A stretch of DNA of 34,227 nt from Candidatus Tumulicola scandinaviensis (lineage in GTDB: Bacteria > Vulcanimicrobiota > Vulcanimicrobiia > Vulcanimicrobiales > Vulcanimicrobiaceae): positions 35,873 to 70,099 of the forward strand of contig PLLA01000001.1 in the NCBI GenBank assembly GCA_003140835.1. Reading direction: 5' to 3'. A program made the translations under genes and the position numbers. Positions 1 through 6,507 of the stretch are shown here, piece by piece. Under the pieces are notes generated by a model. That model was not told where the DNA came from. It searched no databases and worked only from the letters and a program-made list of their open reading frames with translations. The first letter of the stretch is position 1. The number at the start of each line of letters is the position of its first letter.

Positions 1-211
1 CGAGCAGCCACACGCGGTCGCCGGCGCGCAGATGACGTGCAATTCGTTCCGACTCTTCACGCATCGCGGCGCGCGGATCCTTGCCGTCGCCGGCGCGCAC
101 TTCGATCTCCGCGTACGGATGGTAAACGCTCAAGCGCTTGCGCAAATCGGCGCACGCTTCGGCGACGTACGGCGACCGCAAGCGATCGACGGCAACGATG
201 CGGATGAGCAC
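1..211 (-). CDS. rlmH: 23S rRNA (pseudouridine1915-N3)-methyltransferase RlmH, N-terminal part
   Basis: The first 70 codons of a minus-strand gene are present; the C-terminal half lies beyond the window edge. The protein begins VLIRIVAVDRLRSPYVAEAC and continues through a segment with HPYAEIEV and ERIARHLRAGDRVWLL. This matches the start of the RlmH/YbeA SPOUT family: a beta strand, a helix with a tyrosine, an acidic strand, and the strand before the 'LD..G' region. RlmH methylates N3 of a pseudouridine in helix 69 of 23S rRNA, using S-adenosylmethionine. The knot and SAM-binding loop that would prove the call are outside the window. I take GTG at 211 as the start because AGGAA lies just upstream and no better codon is nearby. 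dprA ends 26 bp upstream on the same strand, so the two may be co-transcribed. Confidence 0.72.
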   Translation of the reverse strand, partial: MLIRIVAVDRLRSPYVAEACADLRKRLSVYHPYAEIEVRAGDGKDPRAAMREESERIARHLRAGDRVWLL

Positions 212-236
212 AGATTCCTAGGGTAGCACAGGGCTT

Positions 237-1211
237 CTAACGCGGACGCGTCAGCGCGAATACCGACGAACCGCGGCATTCGACTTTGCCCTCCAGTTCG
301 AGAATGGCGAGGGCCGCCAGTGCCGCCGCCGGTCTAATGGCCGTTGCCGCGACCAGATCGTCCAGCCGGGTCGCGCCGGCGCCGAGCTCGCCCAGGAGCG
401 TCGCCTGAATGGGGTCGTCGCTGCCTTCACTGGGCCGGTCGTCGAGCGGTAGAGCGATTTGGCCGCCGAGCGCTTCGAGCACGTCACCGGCGTTGCGCGC
501 CAGAACGGCGCCATCGCGAATGAGCGCGAGGCATCCCTGGACGTGCTTGCGGTCGACGTCGCCCGGGACGGCCAGCACCGGCACGCGGCCGGCGGCCCAG
601 CCGGCCGTATTGAGGGCGCCGCTGCGAGCCGGCGCCTCGACGACCACGATCGCATCTGCCAGGGCGGCAACGACGCAGTTACGGGCTAGGAACTGCCACG
701 GCTGTGCCCGCACGTCGGGCGAGTAGGGCGAGAGGACCGCGCCGCCGGCCGCCGCGATCTGCTCGGCGAGCATACGATTACGCGCTGGAAGGAACTGCCG
801 GTGGCCGCTCCCGAGAACCCCGATCGTGGGCGCGCCGGCATCGAGCGCTCCCTGGTGCGCAGCAGCGTCGATGCCCAACGCCAGCCCGCTCAAAATGCAG
901 CAGCCCGAGCTTCCGAGCTGGGCGGCGAACTCGCGGGCGATGCGCTTTCCGAGCGGTGTGGCGGCCCGCGTGCCCACGATGGCGACGCAAGGGCGCTCCA
1001 GGCCGGCCAGCGTGCCGGTGCACCACAGGCCCGCCGCGACCGCCTCGAACGGGCGTTTGCCGCGGGCCGCACGGATGCGCTCGGCGCTTTCGAACACCGG
1101 TTCGTCCACCTTCGTCACTTCACGCTCGCGCCGAAGGGCGGCAACCCCTTCCCGTTCCGCACGGAGCACCAGGGGGAATCGGCCGGGCCCACGGGAATAG
1201 GCAGGCCGCAC
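237..1211 (-). CDS. dprA: DNA-processing protein DprA (Rossmann fold, winged-helix tail)
   Basis: DprA binds incoming single-stranded DNA and loads RecA during transformation. The Rossmann-like fold is clear: VAIVGTRAATPLG near residue 76, LSGLALGIDAAAHQGAL, IGVLGSG, the LPARNR loop, and SGALNTAGWAAGRVPVLAVPGD. The last ~70 residues look like the C-terminal winged helix. The start is uncertain. The frame is open to a possible start at 1274, but that would overlap the well-supported divergent gene starting at 1224. GTG at 1211 avoids this; GTG at 1169 or 1109 is also possible. None has a good ribosome-binding site. Whichever is right, the N-terminal SAM-like domain of many DprA proteins is missing or very short. 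comM, another transformation gene, lies at 4936-6447 rather than next to dprA. Confidence 0.9.
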   Translation of the reverse strand: MRPAYSRGPGRFPLVLRAEREGVAALRREREVTKVDEPVFESAERIRAARGKRPFEAVAAGLWCTGTLAGLERPCVAIVGTRAATPLGKRIAREFAAQLGSSGCCILSGLALGIDAAAHQGALDAGAPTIGVLGSGHRQFLPARNRMLAEQIAAAGGAVLSPYSPDVRAQPWQFLARNCVVAALADAIVVVEAPARSGALNTAGWAAGRVPVLAVPGDVDRKHVQGCLALIRDGAVLARNAGDVLEALGGQIALPLDDRPSEGSDDPIQATLLGELGAGATRLDDLVAATAIRPAAALAALAILELEGKVECRGSSVFALTRPR

Positions 1212-1223
1212 GGAGGTACCGAG

Positions 1224-1373
1224 GTGGCAGCAGAAGCGTATTGCGTCAAATGCAAGACCAAGCGTGAGATCCAAAATGCCGTTCAGATCACGATGAAGAA
1301 CGGGCGTCCCGCAACCGAAGGCAAGTGCCCGGTCTGCGGCACCAAGATGTTTAAGATCGGGGCGGCGAGCTAG
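1224..1373 (+). CDS. small zinc-ribbon protein, DUF5679-like
   Basis: This is a 49-residue protein starting at GTG, seven bases after a perfect GGAGG (1212-1216). It has two cysteine pairs, CVKC near residues 7-10 and CPVCG near residues 35-38. About 25 residues separate them, including the stretch ITMKNGRPATEG. This two-knuckle layout and the wording around it match small DUF5679-type zinc-ribbon proteins as I recall them; their function is unknown. The reading frame is open upstream to 801, but that part is the opposite-strand shadow of dprA. The strong ribosome-binding site marks the true start. An intrinsic terminator follows about 90 bp after the stop, so the gene is probably expressed alone. 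Confidence 0.8.
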   Translation: MAAEAYCVKCKTKREIQNAVQITMKNGRPATEGKCPVCGTKMFKIGAAS

Positions 1374-1463
1374 GAACGCTCGCTCGCGCTCGGTGCGGCG
1401 GGGCTAGCAAGCCCGTCGCCTCGAGGTCCAAAAAGAAGTCGCCGTCTTCGCAAGACGAGCTCG

Positions 1464-1489
1464 AAGGACCGCCATCGGCGGTCCTTTTT
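1464..1489 (+). terminator. intrinsic terminator after the zinc-ribbon gene
   Basis: GGACCGCC (1466-1473) and GGCGGTCC (1477-1484) form a perfect 8-bp stem with a 3-base ATC loop. Two flanking A-T pairs extend it, and a run of five T residues (1485-1489) follows. It separates the small zinc-ribbon gene from nrdR. The 90 bp between the stop codon and this hairpin hold nothing else I recognise. Confidence 0.88.
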
Positions 1490-1516
1490 GCGAGGCCACC
1501 GATAGTAGCGTATAAT
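1488..1516 (+). promoter_or_regulatory. sigma-70-type promoter of nrdR
   Basis: TTGCGA (1488-1493) and a perfect TATAAT (1511-1516) are separated by 17 bases, the optimum spacing. The -35 box overlaps the T-run of the preceding terminator. The predicted start site is about 1523, which puts the NrdR box at +2 to +18 and leaves a leader of about 40 bases before nrdR. Confidence 0.75.
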
Positions 1517-1524
1517 ACGAAGAC

Positions 1525-1540
1525 CCACTATATATTGGGC
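1525..1540. promoter_or_regulatory. NrdR box at the nrdR start site
   Basis: CCACTATATATTGGGC matches the published NrdR-box consensus (acaCwAtATaTwGtgt, as I remember it) at 13 of 16 positions, including the whole central CTATATATTG. It lies just downstream of the nrdR -10 box, a position suited to blocking transcription. NrdR boxes usually occur in pairs about 15-16 or 31-32 bp apart. I found no convincing second copy here. Confidence 0.7.
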
Positions 1541-1563
1541 GTGGCCCGATTGGAAGTTGACCG

Positions 1564-2016
1564 CTGACCTGTCCGACCTGCCGCAAGAGCGAGACCCGCG
1601 TCGTGGATTCTCGCGACGACGAGACCGTCGTTCGCCGGCGCCGCGAATGCCTGGATCCGCGGTGCAAGCACCGGTTTACGACCTACGAGCGCATGGAAGC
1701 ACCGCGGCTCTTCGTGGTCAAGAAAGACGGCCGGCGCGAACAGTACAACCGCGAGAAGATTCTGGGCGGGCTGCGCAAGGCGTGCGAGAAGCGGCCCATT
1801 TCCGAAAACCAGATGGAGGCGGTGGCCGCCGATCTGGAGCGCGAGCTCTTCGCGCGCGGCGAAAGTGAGGTTGCGTCGACCCTCGTCGGCGAGAAGCTCA
1901 TGGAATCGCTCAAGAAGCTCGATCCGGTGGCCTATATCCGCTTTGCCAGCGTGTATCGATCGTTCCGCGACATCGAGAGCTTCCGGGAAGAGTTGGCGGC
2001 GCTCCTTGCCAAGTGA
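1564..2016 (+). CDS. nrdR: transcriptional repressor NrdR (zinc ribbon plus ATP-cone)
   Basis: NrdR represses ribonucleotide reductase genes when its ATP-cone binds dATP. The protein has an N-terminal zinc ribbon (LTCPTCRKSETRVVDSRDD) and the hallmark RRRREC and HRFTTYERME. The ATP-cone starts near residue 48 (LFVVKKDGRREQYNREKI). The usual start codons give only GTG at 1603, which removes the first cysteine pair. The frame is open further upstream to CTG at 1564, with GGAAG (1552-1556) seven bases before it, and stops at 1558. Using CTG gives 150 residues, the normal family length, and restores C3 and C6. The second knuckle is C-x4-C (CLDPRC) instead of the usual C-x2-C, balanced by two fewer residues before it. 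dut follows after 6 bp. Confidence 0.93.
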   Translation: MTCPTCRKSETRVVDSRDDETVVRRRRECLDPRCKHRFTTYERMEAPRLFVVKKDGRREQYNREKILGGLRKACEKRPISENQMEAVAADLERELFARGESEVASTLVGEKLMESLKKLDPVAYIRFASVYRSFRDIESFREELAALLAK

Positions 2017-2022
2017 ACGGCA

Positions 2023-2472
2023 ATGACTGCCGTGCGCGTCGCGTTCAAGCGCCTTCCCGAAGGCGACGGGTTGCCGCTGCCGTCCTACATGAGCGAACAC
2101 GCCGCCGGCGCCGACATTTTCGCGGCGGTGGCTGACGATCTAACGCTGTCGCCCGGCGCGCGCGCGCTCGTGCCGACGGGTTTCTCCATCGCGCTGCCGA
2201 TCGGATACGAAGCGCAAGTCCGTCCGCGCAGCGGCCTCGCGATTCGCAGCGGTGTGACGTGTCTCAACTCGCCCGGCACGATCGATGCCGACTACCGCGG
2301 ACACGTCCGGGTGGTGCTGGCGAACTTGGGTACCGAGCCGTTCGTCGTCCGGCGGGGCGACCGCATCGCGCAAATCGTTGTGGCCCCCGTGTCGCGCGCG
2401 TCGTTCGACGTCGTCGACGAACTGCCGGCATCCGAGCGCGGGAGCGGCGGATTCGGCTCGACGGATCGGTAG
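2023..2472 (+). CDS. dut: deoxyuridine 5'-triphosphate nucleotidohydrolase (dUTPase)
   Basis: This trimeric-type dUTPase of 149 residues hydrolyses dUTP to dUMP and pyrophosphate. That keeps uracil out of DNA and supplies the precursor for dTMP. Visible motifs, in order: AGADIFA near residue 28, RPRSGLAI near 67, the motif-3 loop [18 protein letters not shown] around 86-103, [11 protein letters not shown], and the C-terminal glycine-rich arm [11 protein letters not shown] that closes over the substrate. All five conserved motifs are present and the length is normal. The ATG is 6 bp after the nrdR stop and lacks a strong ribosome-binding site, which suggests translational coupling. Placement behind nrdR puts both genes under the promoter carrying the NrdR box. 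Confidence 0.95.
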   Translation: MTAVRVAFKRLPEGDGLPLPSYMSEHAAGADIFAAVADDLTLSPGARALVPTGFSIALPIGYEAQVRPRSGLAIRSGVTCLNSPGTIDADYRGHVRVVLANLGTEPFVVRRGDRIAQIVVAPVSRASFDVVDELPASERGSGGFGSTDR

Positions 2473-2481
2473 GAACGCAAC

Positions 2482-3465
2482 GTGAAAATCTACATCGTCG
2501 GCAAAGGCGCGGTCGGAACCTATTTCGGCGAACTGATGCAGTCGGTGGGCCTCGAGGTGACTTACGCGCCGCGTTCGATCGACGACGTTCGTTCGACGTA
2601 CGATGCCGACGTGGCGGTGATCGCGACGAAGGCGTACGACACCGATTCGGCGATCGAAACGTTGCGCAAAGCGATCGCACACCCGGAGAAATGCGTTTTC
2701 GTCTCCCCCCAAAACGGCGTCGGCAACGAAGAGAAGCTGGCGGCCGCGTTCGGCGCCGACAACGTGGTCGCCGCCGCCCTGACCACACCGGTCGGCCGCG
2801 ACCGTGACGGCAACGTCAAGCTGACCAACGAAGGCGGTCTGGCGCTTGCGCCGGTCGGTTCGAACGCCTACAACTGGCTGGTCGCCACTCTTGCCGGAGC
2901 CGGCTTAAACGTCAAGGTCGTCCAAGACTGGCGCGCCCTCAAATGGAGCAAGCTGGCGCTCAACGTGGTGGCGAACGCGAGTTGCGCGATTTTGAACGTG
3001 CTGCCGAATCGGCTGGTCCATTTCGAGAAGGTCTTTACGCTCGAGATCCGCATGATTCGAGAAGTGCGCGCCGTGATGCAAGCCATGAAACTCACGCCGG
3101 TCGACTTGCCGCGCTATCCGGTGCGCGCGCTTTTTAACGTCGCCATCTTGCCGAGTCCGGTCGCGCGCGGTTTGTTGGCGCACAACATCGTCACCGCACG
3201 TGGAACGAAGGCGCCGTCGCTGTTAATCGACTTGCGCAAAGGCCGCCCGCAAACCGAAGTCGACGTGCTCAACGGAGCGGTAGCTGCAGCCGGGCACCTG
3301 CACGGCGTTCCGACGCCCGTCAATGCCATTTATTGCCGGGTGCTCGACGACATCGCCCACACTCCGCCGCTCTGGGCGAAGTACCGCGAACGTCCCGACC
3401 GTCTCGAAGCCGAAGTGCTGGCCGAAATGAAGCGAGCCAAAACGCTCGCGCGGGCTAAGGCGTAA
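2482..3465 (+). CDS. ketopantoate reductase family protein (PanE/ApbA-like)
   Basis: A 327-residue NADPH-dependent dehydrogenase of the PanE/ApbA family. The N-terminal Rossmann motif is KIYIVGKGAVGTYFGELM. TKAYDT and SPQNGVGNEE follow in the positions expected for cofactor and substrate binding. The helical C-terminal half contains LKWSKLALNVVANASCAI, which carries the family lysine (KxxxN-type) region. Pantoate formation for coenzyme A is the founding activity, but many paralogues reduce other 2-oxoacids, so substrate cannot be assigned from sequence alone. The start is GTG at 2482 with AGGAA six bases upstream. It lies 9 bp after dut and 2 bp before hemQ, so it is part of the nrdR-dut operon. 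Confidence 0.85.
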   Translation: MKIYIVGKGAVGTYFGELMQSVGLEVTYAPRSIDDVRSTYDADVAVIATKAYDTDSAIETLRKAIAHPEKCVFVSPQNGVGNEEKLAAAFGADNVVAAALTTPVGRDRDGNVKLTNEGGLALAPVGSNAYNWLVATLAGAGLNVKVVQDWRALKWSKLALNVVANASCAILNVLPNRLVHFEKVFTLEIRMIREVRAVMQAMKLTPVDLPRYPVRALFNVAILPSPVARGLLAHNIVTARGTKAPSLLIDLRKGRPQTEVDVLNGAVAAAGHLHGVPTPVNAIYCRVLDDIAHTPPLWAKYRERPDRLEAEVLAEMKRAKTLARAKA

Positions 3466-3467
3466 CC

Positions 3468-4313
3468 GTGCGCGATCCGAACGTTCCCGAATCGCTCGAA
3501 GGATGGTGGATTCTCCACCGTATGTTCTCGCTCGACCGGCGGACGTGGGACGCGCTGCCGGAAAAGCGCCGCAACAAGTACGCGGGACACGCGATCGATT
3601 TGGTCGACCACCTCAAGAACAGCGACGACGGCGACCTCGGCCTCACGCAAATCGTTGGCCACAAAGGCGATCTCATGCTGACGCATTACGCGCGCACGTT
3701 CGACGATCTAGCGTATGCCCAGACGTTGGTCGACAAGCTCGAGTTGCGCGAGTTCTTGAATCCGCTCGGATCGTACGTGTCGGTTCTCGAGATCGGACTC
3801 TACGACGCGACCGGGAAAATTCACGCCGAACTCAACGCGCGCGAGCTTCCGCCGCAGTCGCCGGAGTGGATTGCCGGCTTCGACGAGCTAGTCCGCAAGC
3901 AGAAAGAGAACCCGCACGTCGCCAACCGTCTCTGGGCCAAAATTCCGCAGCGCCGGTACGCGTGTTTCTATCCGATGAGCAAGCGGCGCGGTGAAGTGCA
4001 GAACTGGTATATGCTCGGCTTCGATTCACGCGCCAAAATGATGAGCGAACACGGCGTCGTCGGCCGATCGTATCACGGACAGGTAACCCAAGTGATCTCC
4101 GGGTCGGCCGGCTTCGACGACTTCGAGTGGGGCGTCGACCTCTACGCCGACGACCCGCTGGTCTTTAAGAAACTCGTGTACGAAATGCGCTTCGACGAAG
4201 CCAGCGCGCGCTACGGCGAGTTCGGCGCCTTCTGGGCCGGCCTCCAGTTCTCGCCTGCCGAACTCTCGGCCTTTCTCAACGGCGACGCCGTCCCGCAACT
4301 CATCGCCGAATAG
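3468..4313 (+). CDS. hemQ: coproheme decarboxylase HemQ (chlorite-dismutase fold)
   Basis: A 281-residue member of the chlorite-dismutase superfamily. Its C-terminal half closely matches HemQ: PMSKRR, QNWYMLGFDSRAKMM, GRSYHGQVTQVISGS, then DDFEWGVDLYADDPL and FKKLVYEMRFDEASARYGEF. HemQ converts Fe-coproporphyrin to haem b using peroxide, the last step of the coproporphyrin-dependent pathway. The tyrosine in NWY corresponds, from memory, to the catalytic tyrosine of Gram-positive HemQ. True chlorite dismutases have a distal arginine in another context, and the family length and wording favour HemQ. The start is GTG, 2 bp after the preceding stop. Other haem genes are not in the window, so the pathway is inferred from this gene. 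Repeat copy A begins about 6 bp after the stop. Confidence 0.9.
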   Translation: MRDPNVPESLEGWWILHRMFSLDRRTWDALPEKRRNKYAGHAIDLVDHLKNSDDGDLGLTQIVGHKGDLMLTHYARTFDDLAYAQTLVDKLELREFLNPLGSYVSVLEIGLYDATGKIHAELNARELPPQSPEWIAGFDELVRKQKENPHVANRLWAKIPQRRYACFYPMSKRRGEVQNWYMLGFDSRAKMMSEHGVVGRSYHGQVTQVISGSAGFDDFEWGVDLYADDPLVFKKLVYEMRFDEASARYGEFGAFWAGLQFSPAELSAFLNGDAVPQLIAE

Positions 4314-4318
4314 CCAGC

Positions 4319-4463
4319 GTTCATTCGAACCACCCAGGACCCGCGGGACGTTCGCGTTTTCGGGTCCATGCGAAAACGCTACTGCCTGGCGCGTCGCTCC
4401 CGGCGTTCGGCCTCCGCTCCGCGTCCAGAGTCCCTCGGGTCGCCGCGTGGTTCGAATGAAACG
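4319..4463. repeat. palindromic dispersed element, copy A
   Basis: The outer arms TTCATTCGAACCAC (4320-4333) and GTGGTTCGAATGAA (4447-4460) are a perfect 14-bp inverted repeat. Inside, GCGTTTTCG (4354-4362) pairs with CGAAAACGC (4371-4379) around an 8-base loop. GACCCGCGGGAC (4338-4349) can pair with GTCCCTCGGGTC (4430-4441) with one mismatch. The 100-base core at 4345-4444 matches 11909-12008 at 89 of 100 positions without gaps. It fills the convergent gap between hemQ and the GNAT gene. No open reading frame fits it. Confidence 0.85.
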
Positions 4464-4475
4464 TGCGTTTTTCGA

Positions 4476-4889
4476 CTATAGTTTCTTAAAGAAAAATACT
4501 TCGGGGTCGCCGGGGTCGAGATTTTCGAGCTGGCCGACCTGAGCGAAGCCCCGCTTTGCAAGCAGCTGCTGCATGACCGCGTTGGATTCGTTCGTCGACG
4601 TGTAGACGCCGTGGCCGGCGTTGAGCCGCTCGACGTGCTCGATGAGTTCGGATGCGACGCCGAGATGTTGATGAGCCGGATCCACGCCGAGCATCCAGAG
4701 GAACGAGCGGGCATAGAAGCCGCGGTCCCATACGACGAAGCCGGCGATGGCCCCGTCGATCTCGGCGACTAAGCATTTCTTCGTGCCGAGCGCGTGGCGA
4801 ATGAACGATAAATGATGCTCGTAATGCAATGCGTGCGGCATCTTTTCGAGCAACGGAAACTCCGCGGGCCTTGCTTCTCTAACGTGCAC
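4476..4889 (-). CDS. GNAT family N-acetyltransferase
   Basis: A 137-residue single-domain GNAT protein that should transfer an acetyl group from acetyl-CoA to an unknown amine. It begins VHVREARPAEFPLLEKMPHA. CLVAEIDGAIAGFVVWD is the central strand pair, and MLGVDPAHQHLGVASELIEH is motif A, where the usual Q/R-x-x-G-x-G/A acetyl-CoA loop reads HQHLGVA. STNESNAVMQQLLAKRGFAQVG near the C-terminus is the N-x-x-A-x-x-x-Y/L region. I chose GTG at 4889, 46 bp after the comM stop. The same frame is open further upstream into comM only because comM is frameshifted, so an apparent ComM-GNAT fusion should be disregarded. The substrate cannot be told from the sequence. Confidence 0.82.
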   Translation of the reverse strand: MHVREARPAEFPLLEKMPHALHYEHHLSFIRHALGTKKCLVAEIDGAIAGFVVWDRGFYARSFLWMLGVDPAHQHLGVASELIEHVERLNAGHGVYTSTNESNAVMQQLLAKRGFAQVGQLENLDPGDPEVFFFKKL

Positions 4890-4935
4890 GCCTCGTCGCT
4901 GCGACGACCCGCTTCGTCTTCCCTGTCGCCGCGGG

Positions 4936-6447
4936 CTATGCCGCCGCGCCGATTCGCTCGAGGCTGCGGTACTGGATGCCTTCGGCGACGTGCTCGGCGC
5001 GAATCGCGCCGGCGTTGCCGAGGTCGGCGATGGTGCGCGCGACCCGTGCGATGCGGTCGAGTGCCCGAGCGGAGAACTGCCGCTTCGCGCTGGCGAGCGC
5101 GAGCAGCCGCATCGCCGGTTCGTCGAGCGCGGGAATTTCCGCATTGCACGCCAGCGGGAGCCGACGAAGCGCGCGCTCTGGCGTTCGCGGGCGCCGACGG
5201 CGCGCACGCGTATTTGGGAGGACTTCTCGCCGCCGTCGTAGCGCACCATATCGTCGAACGGAACGCGTGCGATTTCGATTTGCAAGTCGATGCGGTCGAG
5301 GAGCGGTCCGGAAAGTTTGCCGACGTATTTGGCAACCGCGGCATCGTCGCACCGGCACTCGGCATTGCGCGTGCCGCGGTATCCGCACGGACAGGGATTC
5401 ATCGACGCGACCAATCGAAAGCGCGCGGGATACGTAAAGGTTCCGGCGGCGTGTGCGATGCTGACGGTTCCTTCTTCGAGAGGCTGGCGCATAACCTCGA
5501 TCGCGCTGCGCGCAAACTCCGGCAGCTCGTCGAGAAAAAGTACGCCATGGTGCGCGAGCGAGATCTCGCCGGGCTTGGCCAGCGCGCCGCCGCCCACCAA
5601 CGCCGTTTGCGAAATCGTGTGATGCGGAAACCGAAACGGCCGGGCGCGAACGATGCCCGCATTTCTGGTCAGGAAACCGGCGACGCTGTAGATTTTCGTT
5701 ACTTCGAGTGCTTCGGGAAGCGTCATCGGCGGCAAGATCGAGGGCAGGCGGCGCGCCAGCATCGTCTTTCCGCAGCCGGGCGGTCCGACGAGCAAGAGGT
5801 TGTGGCCGCCGGCGGCCGCGATTTCAAGCGCCCGTTTGGCGGCCGCCTGTCCGCGCACGTCGGCCAGATCGCCGTGCGCGTCGGCGCCGGATGCGTCGAG
5901 CCCAGGCGGTGTCGTTCGCTTGCGCCACTTCATGCCGTTGCCGGCGATGACGGCTACCACCGATGCCAGCGAGTCGACGGCGTACAGGTCGATGCCGTCG
6001 ACCAGCGCGGCTTCGTCGGCATTGTGCGCCGGAACGGATCAGCTTGCAAAAGCCGGCGCTGCGCGCACCCAGGACCATCGGCAAAATGCCGTTGACCGGC
6101 TGGAGTTTCCCGTCGAGGGTGAGTTCGCCGAGCGCAATGAACCCTTGCAGCGCGTGGCGATCGACTTGTTCGTCGATGGCAACCAGAGCCAGCGCGATCG
6201 CGAGATCGAATGCCGGACCCGCTTTACGAACGTCGGCGGGCGAAAGATTGACCAGCAACTGCCCCGCCGGGTATGCAAACCCGGAATTGAAAATGGCGGC
6301 GCGTACGCGATCGCAGGCTTCGCGCAGCGCCCGGTCCGGCAGGCCGATGATCGAGAAGGACGGCGTCCCAGCCGAACTGTCCGTCTCGACGCGGACGACG
6401 TAGCCTTCGATGCCGAGCATCGCCGCCGAGAACGCCAGCGAAGGCAT
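4936..6447 (-). pseudogene. comM: comM (YifB-type Mg-chelatase-like AAA+ helicase), two frameshifts
   Basis: ComM promotes branch migration during transformation. Three reading frames must be joined to give the full protein. The N-terminal part starts at ATG 6447 with AGGAG upstream (MPSLAFSAAMLGIEGYVVRV) and includes SFSIIGLPD and GELTLDGKLQPVNG. Near 6038 one extra base breaks the frame: after GFCKLI it should read VPAHNADEAALVDGIDLY. The middle part carries Walker A GPPGCGKTMLARRL, Walker B GVLFLDELPEF and the CPCGY zinc-like loop. Near 5160-5170 one base is missing; the tail continues in the first frame as LACNAEIPALDEPAMRLLAL and ends QYRSLERIGAAA. All domains are otherwise intact and uninterrupted by stops. 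This suggests either very recent decay or two sequencing errors. Confidence 0.85.
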
Positions 6448-6507
6448 ATCGCGTCTCCTCTGCGCGCCGCGGCGGCATTGACTAGTCTGCGAAAGGACAG
6501 TGCGCGC

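Noticed and set aside
704-1267. Long plus-strand frames opposite dprA
   Set aside because: They are rich in R, A, P and G without any domain, as expected for shadows of a high-GC gene.
1212-1274. Longer DprA starting at 1274
   Set aside because: It would overlap the divergent zinc-ribbon gene and its perfect ribosome-binding site, and the added residues are not DprA-like.
1374-1463. Possible small RNA between the zinc-ribbon gene and its terminator
   Set aside because: The stretch matches no RNA family I know and no promoter is visible; it may simply be a 3' untranslated region.
4476-5960. A 494-residue frame that looks like a ComM-GNAT fusion
   Set aside because: The stretch between the two domains is out-of-frame comM. 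The true comM C-terminus is in another frame and has its own stop at 4936.
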